Positions 1 to 6,600 of a stretch of DNA of 8,610 nt are shown here, piece by piece. The stretch is from Rhizobiaceae bacterium (lineage in GTDB: Bacteria; Pseudomonadota; Alphaproteobacteria; Rhizobiales; Rhizobiaceae): assembly GCA_913776675.1 (NCBI GenBank), contig CAJYRE010000501.1, positions 1-8,610 of the forward strand, read 5' to 3'. Each line of letters starts with the position of its first letter. The stretch's first letter is position 1. The translations under genes were made by a program, and so were the position numbers. The notes beneath the pieces were generated by a model, which saw nothing but the letters and a program-made list of their open reading frames with translations, was not told the DNA's origin and did no database searches.

Positions 1-295
1 AGGTCACGGGAAAGCCTTGGGCGATGATTTCATTGACGGTTCGGTCCTTGTAAATAAACGAGGGACCGAAATCAAAATGCACCACGACGCCCCAGACATA
101 GTTGAACAGCTGCTGCCACAGCGGCGCATCCAGCCCATATTTGGCGTTGAGATTGGCCAGAATTTCCGGCGCGAGCGCCTTTTCTGTCGTGAACGGCCCG
201 CCGGGAGCCGCCTTCATCAACAGGAAGGACGCAATGATCAAAATCAGCAGCGTCGGTATGGCAATCGCCAGACGCCTTAACACATAAACAAACAT
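1..295 (-). CDS. oppB: Oligopeptide ABC transporter permease OppB, N-terminal part (cut by left edge)
   Basis: This is the first 98 codons of an inner-membrane permease subunit that would pair with OppC to carry peptides delivered by OppA across the inner membrane, driven by OppD/OppF. It starts at the ATG at 295-293, about 9 nt after a GGGG (308-305). The N-terminus begins MFVYVLRRLAIAIPTLLILI, a first membrane helix (about residues 7-29). It continues with the hallmarks of the OppB N-terminus: an APGGPFT segment near 32-38, KYGLDAPLWQQ around 52-62, and a DFGPSFIYKD stretch near 76-85. E. coli OppB, from memory, has APGSPFT and DFGPSFKYKD at matching places. It lies 55 bp downstream of oppA on the same strand, so it is the second gene of the operon. 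The remaining two thirds lie outside the window. The match to OppB rather than DppB is good but rests on recollection. Confidence 0.93.
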   Translation of the reverse strand, partial: MFVYVLRRLAIAIPTLLILIIASFLLMKAAPGGPFTTEKALAPEILANLNAKYGLDAPLWQQLFNYVWGVVVHFDFGPSFIYKDRTVNEIIAQGFPVT

Positions 296-317
296 TCTGG
301 ATCGCCCCGAATCAGAA

Positions 318-340
318 GGGCAGCACACAATGTGCTGCCC
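318..340 (-). terminator. Hairpin between oppA and oppB (attenuating or 3'-end stabilising)
   Basis: A perfect inverted repeat has 10-bp arms (318-327 and 331-340) and a 3-nt loop, with a GC-rich outer half. It begins 10 nt after the oppA stop codon. In the transcribed (minus) direction the stem is followed by TTCTGATT, not a run of T, so it is a poor intrinsic terminator. In many binding-protein operons such an intercistronic stem protects the upstream message and lowers expression of the membrane genes relative to the binding protein. That role is inferred here. Confidence 0.6.
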
Positions 341-350
341 CTTTACAGCG

Positions 351-1964
351 TTACTTGGCTACGCGGTACATGTCTTTGGCGTACCAGTTGTCCATCACGC
401 TCTTTTCGGGATAGCCCCGCACATCCGGTTTCAGCATCATCACGTTGGTATATTGATAGATTGGCGCGTGCGGAGCATCTTGTGCCAGAATTTCCTCGGC
501 CTTGGTGTAAAGAGGCTGGGGGTCCGCAGAGGTTTTGCTGTCCTGCATCAGCTTGTCATAGGCTGGGTTGGAGTATTTCCCATAATTGTTGCCGGAGGCC
601 GAGGTGAACGTATCCAGATAGGTGGATGCTTCGTTATAGTCTCCGCACCATGCATAGCGCGCCACTTCAAAGTCCTGATGGTTCAACTTATCGGTCAGAA
701 CCTTCCATTCCATATTGGTCAGGGTGAGGTTGACACCGACTTTTTTCCAGAACTGCGCAACGGCAATGGCAATTTTCTTGTGCCCTTCGTCAGTGTTGTA
801 GCTCAGGGTCAGATTGAGCGGATGGTCCGGGCCGTAGCCTGCTTCTTTCAGAAGTGCCACAGCTTTCTCGTCACGTTGCTTCTGGCTCATATGTGCCGCT
901 GGAATATCGGGCATCTTGAACCCGGCAGTGGCCCAATGAACCCAGTTGTATGCCGGTTTCTGGCCGCCTTGCAGGATATTATCAACAATCACATCGCGAT
1001 TGATGGCATAGGACAGGGCCTGACGCACCTTCACATCCTTCAAAGCAGCCGGGCCTTTGTCCGACACATTGAACAGATAGGTATAGGTGCAGGATTTCGG
1101 GGTGGATTTGGCCTGATCGGGATATTCTTTCTTAAACCGTGGATACTGACCCGCCGGAATGCCGGTTTTGTCCACTTCGCCCGCGAGATACCGGGTCATG
1201 GCCTGATTGGCATCATTGATAATCAGAGCGGTGACGGTTTCCAGCGTGGTGTTGGCATTGTTCCAGTAATTGGGATTGCGCTTCATCACCAGTTTTTCGC
1301 CGGGAACATGCTCGGTCAGAACATAGGCCCCATTGCCCACCAGATTGCCGGGCTTGGTCCAGTTGTCGCCAAACTTGTCGATCACCGATTTTTTGACCGG
1401 CGACATCGAGGCGTTCACGGTCATCTTCACAAAGTAAGGAATGGGCGCTTTGAGCTTGACCTCAAATGTATGGTCATCCACCGCCTTGACGCCCAGGTCC
1501 TGTGGCGGCTTTTTGCCGGCAATGATGTCTGAGGTGTTTTCCACCTGCATCATTTCAAGATAGGAGGCGTATTCGGACGCGGTCTTGGGATCGGCCAGCC
1601 GTTGCCAGGCATAAACAAAATCACCAGCAGTTACGGGGCTGCCATCTGACCATTTCGCCTCAGGGCGCAGGTGGAATGTATAGGTCAGTTTGTCCGCAGA
1701 CACATCGTAACTGGAGGCTGCGCCCGGCACGAGATTGCCCTGTGTATCCTCATTCATCAGCGTTTCAAACAGGTTTCGAATCGCATCCGAACCATCGGTG
1801 TCGGCGTTCAACTGCGGGTCCAGCGTTTTGAAGGAATCCAGCACCCGATAGGTGTAGGTCTGGTTTGCCGCCAGCTTTTCACCATTCTTCATGCCGGTTT
1901 CAGCATAGGATATGCCGCAGAGAGAGAGGGTGAGGCAGGTTGTGAGTAGAAGCATTTTTTTCAA
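351..1964 (-). CDS. oppA: Periplasmic oligopeptide-binding protein OppA
   Basis: This 537-residue solute-binding protein of family 5 captures oligopeptides in the periplasm and hands them to OppBCDF. Residues 1-21 form a signal peptide (two Lys, hydrophobic core, SYA before ETG). A Cys at 16 is not in a good lipobox, so cleavage by signal peptidase I is expected. The family signature region spans about 81-126 (KWSDGSPVTAGDFVYAWQRL). Residues 127-215 (DPKTASEYASYL, DIIAGKKP, KFGDNWTKPGNLV) follow the enterobacterial OppA closely. Cys292 and Cys440 match the structural disulfide of enterobacterial OppA. Asp442 in AWCGDYNEA corresponds to the Asp that holds the peptide amino group. Length is normal for the family. 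The start is TTG at 1964-1962: GGGG lies 7 nt upstream, an in-frame stop sits a few codons further upstream, and the later ATG at 1955-1953 would remove the basic signal-peptide N-region. OppA rather than DppA or MppA is the best call from the conserved disulfide and Asp. Confidence 0.95.
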   Translation of the reverse strand: MKKMLLLTTCLTLSLCGISYAETGMKNGEKLAANQTYTYRVLDSFKTLDPQLNADTDGSDAIRNLFETLMNEDTQGNLVPGAASSYDVSADKLTYTFHLRPEAKWSDGSPVTAGDFVYAWQRLADPKTASEYASYLEMMQVENTSDIIAGKKPPQDLGVKAVDDHTFEVKLKAPIPYFVKMTVNASMSPVKKSVIDKFGDNWTKPGNLVGNGAYVLTEHVPGEKLVMKRNPNYWNNANTTLETVTALIINDANQAMTRYLAGEVDKTGIPAGQYPRFKKEYPDQAKSTPKSCTYTYLFNVSDKGPAALKDVKVRQALSYAINRDVIVDNILQGGQKPAYNWVHWATAGFKMPDIPAAHMSQKQRDEKAVALLKEAGYGPDHPLNLTLSYNTDEGHKKIAIAVAQFWKKVGVNLTLTNMEWKVLTDKLNHQDFEVARYAWCGDYNEASTYLDTFTSASGNNYGKYSNPAYDKLMQDSKTSADPQPLYTKAEEILAQDAPHAPIYQYTNVMMLKPDVRGYPEKSVMDNWYAKDMYRVAK

Positions 1965-1971
1965 TGTTTTT

Positions 1972-1975
1972 CCCC
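1972..1975 (-). promoter_or_regulatory. Ribosome binding site of oppA (supports the TTG start)
   Basis: On the minus strand the leader reads AAAAGGGGAAAAACATTG. The GGGG core ends 7 nt before the TTG and 16 nt before the first ATG (1955-1953), so spacing favours TTG. The surrounding A-rich, C-interspersed leader is unstructured by eye. Confidence 0.6.
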
Positions 1976-2064
1976 TTTTCTATTGTTTCTGATGTCTATG
2001 TGGCAAAATTTTTAAATAAGATCGCCACTGCTTGAGAGTTTTGTTGTTTTTCTAATTAAATAAC

Positions 2065-2093
2065 ATAAAATATTTTATATTTATAATTATAAA
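2065..2093. repeat. Two adjacent 14-bp A/T palindromes
   Basis: Two perfect palindromes, ATAAAATATTTTAT (2065-2078) and TTTATAATTATAAA (2080-2093), are separated by one base. The 29 bp are all A or T. The second contains TATAAT on both strands. They could be an operator for a dimeric regulator, a binding tract for an AT-rich-DNA protein, or chance in an AT-rich stretch. Confidence 0.5.
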
Positions 2094-2114
2094 GCCTGCT
2101 GAGTGATTGCTGAT
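2086..2114 (-). promoter_or_regulatory. Candidate oppA promoter
   Basis: A perfect TATAAT lies on the minus strand at 2091-2086. The hexamer 17 bp upstream (ATCAGC, 2114-2109) is a poor -35, so this promoter would need an activator or rely on its strong -10. Transcription from here would give a leader of about 115 nt. The -10 lies inside a 14-bp palindrome (2080-2093), so an operator function is possible. Confidence 0.35.
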
Positions 2115-2135
2115 ATTGTTATTTTTATCCATAAT
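2107..2135 (+). promoter_or_regulatory. Candidate promoter for the TetR-family gene
   Basis: TTGCTG (2107-2112) is separated by exactly 17 bp from CATAAT (2130-2135, five of six matches to the -10 consensus). It would start a transcript about 170 nt upstream of the coding start and run over the dyad and the ATCCG cluster. It is a weak candidate, and other starts nearer the gene are possible. Confidence 0.28.
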
Positions 2136-2202
2136 ATGGTTTGGTGTCGAAAATTTGTATTGGAACCGCGCATGTATTGCCTGAAAATCTTTCCGAGCAG
2201 AT

Positions 2203-2216
2203 AGCACACATGTGCT
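2203..2216. promoter_or_regulatory. Small dyad, candidate operator
   Basis: AGCACA and TGTGCT arms (2203-2208, 2211-2216) are separated by two bases, with the inner 8 bp CACATGTG a perfect palindrome. It lies about 97 bp upstream of the TetR-family start codon. Autoregulation through it is possible but unproven. The same arms occur inside the oppA-oppB hairpin. Confidence 0.25.
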
Positions 2217-2222
2217 GTTGTA

Positions 2223-2265
2223 ATCCGAATGATTATCCGGTTTTTTGATCCGCGCAAGTCGGATC
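2223..2265. repeat. Phased ATCCG repeats upstream of the TetR-family gene
   Basis: ATCCG occurs at 2223-2227, 2235-2239 and 2248-2252, and inverted (CGGAT) at 2260-2264, with centres 12-13 bp apart. The last two form a GATCCG / CGGATC inverted repeat with a 7-bp spacer (2247-2265), ending 47 bp before the regulator start codon. Position and symmetry fit an autoregulatory operator, which is an inference. Confidence 0.35.
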
Positions 2266-2312
2266 GTGAGGTGATGAGGTTTTATTCAAACTGATCCACG
2301 ACGGGGGCGGGG

Positions 2313-2981
2313 ATGGACAGGAGAGACAATTCAAGCGGTAAGCGCAGACCTGTGCAGGTCAGATCGCAGAAAATGAAAGCCGCCATTATGGAATCGGCCC
2401 ATGCCGTGATGCGTGAGCAGGGGGTGCGGGCGATTACAACCAATGCAATTGCATCTCATTCTGGCATCAAGGTCGGTTCCATTTATGATTATTTCCCCAA
2501 CAAGGAAGCGATTATCGCCGAGATTTATCAGGAAAAGCTGGCGCAGGTGCGTCATTTTCTGGAAACGGGCTCGGAAGAAATCGTCCTCTCTGTCTGGCAA
2601 GATCAATTGGCCAATCTCATTCATGCCACATGGGACTATCAACTCCGGATTGGTCTGGATCGTACCATCGTGGATGCCGCCTATTATTATGAGAGTCTGT
2701 TTCCCATTGCGCAATCACATGCCCGGTTGATGGCGTCCAATTATGCACGATTGCTGCGCCGCCTCGGGTCCGATTGGTCACAGGAGCAGCTAGTCGATCT
2801 GGGCATCAGTCTTTACACGCTTGTTAACGCCACATGGAGCTATTGGCGCTTGACCGGCACCCATGCCCAGATTGCCATCGAGCGGCAGATTGAGTTGTCT
2901 CTGACCTTGATTGCCCCGGCGTTGAAAAATCATGCGCCTGCTCCCCTCTGTTTTGTTGAAATGGCAGAGCCGCCGATTTGA
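2313..2981 (+). CDS. TetR/AcrR-family transcriptional regulator
   Basis: This 222-residue protein has a TetR-type N-terminal DNA-binding domain and a helical C-terminal ligand-binding and dimerisation domain. After a basic tail (about 1-20) comes helix 1 (KMKAAIMESAHAVMREQG, 20-37). The helix-turn-helix covers about 41-62, and TTNAIASHSGIKVGSIYDYF is the typical pattern, followed by the usual PNKEAII segment (62-68). The C-terminal part (about 80-205) is helical with several Trp and Tyr, as expected for a hydrophobic ligand pocket, but I cannot assign a subfamily. The start at 2313 has G-rich sequence just upstream (GGGGG at 2303-2307) and an in-frame stop at 2292-2294. Met21 (2373) is a weaker alternative. 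It is divergent from oppA and faces the end of an RND efflux operon. TetR-family members often repress such pumps, so the pump, opp or itself are all possible targets. Confidence 0.93.
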   Translation: MDRRDNSSGKRRPVQVRSQKMKAAIMESAHAVMREQGVRAITTNAIASHSGIKVGSIYDYFPNKEAIIAEIYQEKLAQVRHFLETGSEEIVLSVWQDQLANLIHATWDYQLRIGLDRTIVDAAYYYESLFPIAQSHARLMASNYARLLRRLGSDWSQEQLVDLGISLYTLVNATWSYWRLTGTHAQIAIERQIELSLTLIAPALKNHAPAPLCFVEMAEPPI

Positions 2982-3042
2982 ATTTAACAATCGTCAATTT
3001 CTACTGTGATTGTGGGCGATTTTCTCTGTTTCATCGGAAAAC

Positions 3043-3061
3043 AAAGGCCAAGGCGGCCTTT
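3043..3061. terminator. Possible terminator hairpin after the TetR-family gene
   Basis: Arms AAAGGCC (3043-3049) and GGCCTTT (3055-3061) with a 5-nt loop lie 61 bp after the regulator stop. On the plus strand the T run is only three bases. On the minus strand the stem is followed by GTTTTCC, so a bidirectional stop is possible. Confidence 0.4.
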
Positions 3062-3176
3062 ACCATCGCGCATGGCCTGCTGTAGAGGCGATGAGTATGA
3101 CCCCGTGGGTCAGCCAAACCCGCTTGCCCTGTCCGCCATGGCAAGACCTGTGCGGCACAATCGAACTCTTGGATTT

Positions 3177-3181
3177 GGGGG
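3177..3181 (+). promoter_or_regulatory. Ribosome binding site of the PhnA-like gene
   Basis: GGGGG sits 5 nt before the ATG at 3187. Together with the loss of family similarity upstream, it supports a start at 3187 rather than a longer reading from 3010. Confidence 0.45.
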
Positions 3182-3186
3182 CTGGC

Positions 3187-3489
3187 ATGACAGACCAGAA
3201 TGATGATTACGTATATGACGAAGCAACCGGCGAGTGGCGTCCTGCTTCAGAAATGGCCGCTGCCAAGGCCCAAGCGGCAGAAGTCCGCGATGCCTCCGGC
3301 AATGTGCTGGTGGATGGCGATTCCGTCACGCTGATCAAGGATTTGAAGGTCAAGGGAGCCGGGCAGACCCTGAAGCAGGGGACTGTGATCAAATCGATCC
3401 GCCTGACGGACAATCCGGAAGAAATTGACTGCCGTCACGATGCCATCAAAGGCCTGGTGCTGCGGACGGAGTTTGTACGCAAGCGCTGA
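3187..3489 (+). CDS. PhnA/YjdM-domain protein lacking the zinc ribbon
   Basis: A 100-residue cytoplasmic protein. Residues about 33-100 are a clear PhnA domain: VRDASGNVLVDGDSVTLIKD, then LKVKGAGQTLKQGT, IKSIRLTDNPEEIDC and a C-terminal LVLRTEFVRKR. From memory, E. coli YjdM reads [20 protein letters not shown] and ends LKSEFVKKN. The family carries an old name, 'alkylphosphonate utilisation protein', but a role in phosphonate use is not established, and it is unrelated to phosphonoacetate hydrolase PhnA. The usual N-terminal zinc ribbon with two Cys pairs is missing. Residues 7-22 (DYVYDEATGEWRPASE) occupy its place, and the only Cys is residue 82. The gene stands alone between the TetR-family gene and the convergent efflux operon, which says nothing clear about its job. 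A longer reading from 3010 is possible but unsupported. Confidence 0.85.
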   Translation: MTDQNDDYVYDEATGEWRPASEMAAAKAQAAEVRDASGNVLVDGDSVTLIKDLKVKGAGQTLKQGTVIKSIRLTDNPEEIDCRHDAIKGLVLRTEFVRKR

Positions 3490-3495
3490 TTCTAG

Positions 3496-3530
3496 AGTAT
3501 TTCAGCGTTTCTTGGAAACACTGAAATACT
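3496..3530. terminator. Long hairpin after the PhnA-like gene (repeat-like)
   Basis: Ten-bp arms (3496-3505 and 3521-3530) are perfect. After one C/A mismatch a further 5-bp stem (3507-3511 and 3515-3519) closes on a 3-nt loop. It begins 7 nt after the stop codon. There is no strong T run on the plus side (ATAACTCTTTG). It can act as a bidirectional transcript end, and its form suggests one unit of a dispersed palindromic repeat. Confidence 0.55.
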
Positions 3531-3540
3531 ATAACTCTTT

Positions 3541-3597
3541 GTTTTACGCATTTCCGAACGGAAAACCGCTAGGCACTTTTCTCAGGTCAATACTCGA
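3541..3597. repeat. Diverged intergenic repeat motif
   Basis: This stretch carries ACGCATTTCCGAACGG and then AAAACCGCTAGGCACTTTT, with a small palindrome TTTCCG-AA-CGGAAA at 3551-3564. From memory it resembles a motif scattered between genes in Ochrobactrum/Brucella and Rhizobiaceae (form like CGCATTTCCGGACGGAAAAC, then CGCTACGCACTTTTCC). The assignment rests on recollection only. Confidence 0.45.
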
Positions 3598-3631
3598 AAG
3601 CATGTCGCGTTTGATAAAGCGCGACATGCTT
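3598..3631. terminator. Strong bidirectional terminator hairpin between convergent genes
   Basis: A perfect 12-bp stem (3598-3609 and 3620-3631) can extend inward by one G-T and two A-T pairs to a 4-nt loop. On the plus strand it is followed by TTATATATTTGACTTT, a fair T-rich tail. On the minus strand it lies 13 bp after the RND gene stop and is followed by TCGAG, a weaker tail. The GCATGTCGCG core is, from memory, common in intergenic repeats of Rhizobiales. Confidence 0.65.
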
Positions 3632-3644
3632 TATATATTTGACT

Positions 3645-6600
3645 TTATTGTGGTTCTCGTGGAATACGGAACCAGATGATGTAGAGAGCTGGCAAAAACA
3701 GCAGGGTCAGCAGGGTGCCCACCACAATACCGCCCATCATGGCATAGGCCATTGGTCCCCAGAAGACTTCGCGTGAAATCGGAATGAGTGCCAGCGTGGC
3801 CGCAGCGGCGGTCAGCATGATTGGCCGCATACGATGTTCTGTGGCTTCAAACACGGCCTTGAAGGCCGAGACACCCTCGGATCGCAATTGTTCAATCTGA
3901 ACAATCAGAATGACAGAATTGCGGATGAGAATGCCGATCAGGGCCAGAACGCCCAGAATCGCCACAAACCCGAGCGGCGCGCGGCTGAGGACCAAAGCCG
4001 CCACCACGCCCACCAGCGCCAGCGGGGCAACGGAAAACACCAGAAACAGCCGGTGAAAGCTTTGAAGCTGGATCATCAGCAGGGTTGCCATGACAAACAG
4101 CATCACGGGGACCACCTTGACGATTGGCCCTTGTGATTGCGCGCTTTGTTCAACTGCGCCGCCAACCTCCACTGAATAGCCGGCTGGCATCGCCTTTTTA
4201 AAGGCAGCGACTTTCGTTTCCAGTTCCTTCACAATGGTGTCGGGTTGCTTGTCTCCTACAACACCACCCTTGACGGTGATGGTGGGAATGCGGTTGCGCC
4301 GCGCAATGCTGGGTTGTTCCAGTTGATAGTGGAATGTGGCAACCGATGACAGCGGGATGGACTGGCCCGCTCCATTCTGGATTTGCAATGTCAACAGATG
4401 ATCAATGGAGGATCGCTCTGTGGTATCGGCTCTGCCCACGACATTGACCAGATAAATGCCGTCTCTGACCTGGGTCACGGTTGTGCCCTGCACGACACTG
4501 TTGAGGATATTGGCAATGTCTTGTGAGGAAACACCCAATTCGCGGGCCTTGTCCTGCAAAACATCAACATTCACCACACGGGCCGGTTCGTTCCAGTCGA
4601 GGGCAATGTTGGTGAGTGACGGGTTGGACCCCATCAAAGCGGCAAATTTCAGCGATTCGTCGCGCACCACCGTGGCATCCGGACCAGACACGCGGTATTG
4701 AACCGGTTTGCCGACAGGTGGGCCAATATCCAGCAGTTTCACATAGGCGTCTGTGCCCGGAAATGTCTGTTTCAAATAGGCTTGCAGCTTGGGCCGCAGC
4801 GCATCTCTCTTTTCCAGACTTTTCATCAAAATCACGGTCTGACCAAAGGTTGCCGACGGGTCCTGCACATCATATGACAGGATGAAGAGTGGCGCGCCCT
4901 GGCCGATATAGCTCGACCAATGATCAATATCCGGATTGCCTTGCAATTGCTCCTTTTCAAACTGGGCCATCTGACGGCTGGTTTCGGCAATCGTGCTGTT
5001 CTGTGGCAGGTTCCAGTCCACAATCAGTTCCAGCCGGTCGGAGCTCGGGAAAAACTGCTGCTGCACCAGAGACATGCTGGCAATGGAACCCGCAAAAATG
5101 CCAATTGTGACAATGACCGTGACCCAGCGAAACCGCATGCAGATCGTGAGGAGAGACGCAAAGCCTCTGGCAAATACGCCCTTGTGCTCATGATGTTTCT
5201 TCATGGTTTTCGGCAGCAGCGCCACGCCAATGAGTGGTGTGAAGACAACGGCCACGACCCATGACGCAATCAGAGAAACAGCCAGCACCACAAACAGGGT
5301 GAAGGTGAATTCGCCTGCACTGCTATCATTGAAGGCAATTGGCAAAAAGCTGGCAACCGTGACCAGCGTGCCGGTCAACATCGGAAAGGCGGTTGATGTG
5401 TACACGTGTGTGGCGGCTTTTCGTAAGCTGTCGCCAACCTCAAGCCGTGCAACCATCATTTCGACGGCAATCATCGCGTCGTCCACCAGCAGACCCAGCG
5501 CAATAATCAAGGCACCGAGGGAAATACGCTGGAGAGAGATGCCGGAATATTGCATGACCATGAAGGTGATGGCCAGCACAAGGGGAATGGAGATCGCCAC
5601 CACCAGACCGGCGCGTACGCCGAGGCTGATGAAACTGATGGCCAGAACAATGGCAATCGCTTCAAACAAGGCGCGTGTGAAGCCGGAAACCGCTTCTTCC
5701 ACCACCAATGGCTGATCAGCGACGTGGGCAACGGAAACGCCGACCGGCAGTTCACTGGAAATCTTCTGGATTTCATCGTCCAGGTTTTTGCCAAAGACCA
5801 GCAGGTTGGCTCCGGTTTTCATGCCGATGGCCAGACCAATGGCTGGCTTGCCATTATAGCGGAACAGGGAGGAGGGCGGATCCACATAATCGCGCCGGAT
5901 ATTGGCCACATCACTCAAGCGGAAGAAACGGTCATTGATCCGAAGATTGACCGCTCTGAGACTTTCTTCCGATTTGAATTTGCCGCCGACGCGCAGCGCA
6001 ATGGCTTCTGGCCCGGCCTGCACAATGCCGGATTGGGTCACAGCATTCTGGGCTTGCAGGGTGGAGATCACGGTTGCACGGTCCAGCCCCAGCGTGGCGA
6101 GTTTTTGTGTGGAAAATTCAAGATAGATCACTTCATCCTGATCGCCGATGACATCGACTTTGCCCACATTGGGAATGGTCAGAATCTTGGTGCGCGCATC
6201 CTCGACAATGTCGCGCATTTCGCGCTTTGTCAGGCTGTCTGTGGTGAAGGCAAAGATATTGCCATACACATCGCCAAACTGGTCGTTAAAGAACGGACCT
6301 TGAACGCCGGAGGGGAAAGTGTTGGTGATGTCGCCAATCATGTTGCGCACGCGCTGCCATGCCGGGGCCACATCGTGTGCCTTGGTGGTGGGCAGAAGAT
6401 TGACAAAAATGGTTGTCTTGCCTGCCTGCGTCACACTGCGGGTATAATCAAGAGATGGCAGTTCCTGAAGTTTTTTCTCGATCCGGTCTGTCACCTGTTG
6501 GGTGACTTCGGATGCGGATGCACCCGGCCACTGCGCCTGAATCACCATGGTTTTAATGGTGAAAGACGGATCTTCCTCACGCCCGAGCTGCATGTAGGCA

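Larger units (their letters stand above)
1965..2312. other. Divergent intergenic region between oppA and the tetR-type gene
   Basis: This 348-bp gap carries no plausible gene. From left to right it holds the oppA leader with a weak 5-bp inverted repeat (2000-2004/2024-2028) and an A/T tract (2053-2093, a single C at 2064) with two perfect palindromes. Next come promoter-like boxes on both strands, a small dyad (2203-2216), and a cluster of ATCCG repeats (2223-2264) nearer the regulator gene. It must contain at least the oppA promoter and probably that of the regulator. Confidence 0.85.
2982..3186. other. Intergenic region upstream of the PhnA-like gene
   Basis: This 205-bp gap has no convincing gene. 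An open frame continues upstream from the PhnA-like gene to 3010, but its residues show no family pattern and the better start is at 3187. Three inverted repeats are visible: 3043-3061 (7-bp arms), 3098-3112 (6-bp arms TGACCC/GGGTCA, 3-nt loop) and 3123-3145 (6-bp arms, 11-nt spacer). No good -35/-10 pair was found for the downstream gene. Confidence 0.7.

Noticed and set aside
330..1532. A 400-codon open frame on the plus strand opposite oppA
   Set aside because: It lies antisense to a clearly recognised gene, shows no family pattern, and such frames arise because the codons of the real gene rarely give stops in reverse.
2041..2100. Possible origin or iteron region because of the A/T tract
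   Set aside because: No repeated iterons or DnaA boxes were seen. An AT-rich promoter region explains it.
3010..3186. N-terminal extension of the PhnA-like protein
   Set aside because: The 59 extra residues match nothing I recognise, contain no paired cysteines, and the ATG at 3187 has its own GGGGG ribosome site.
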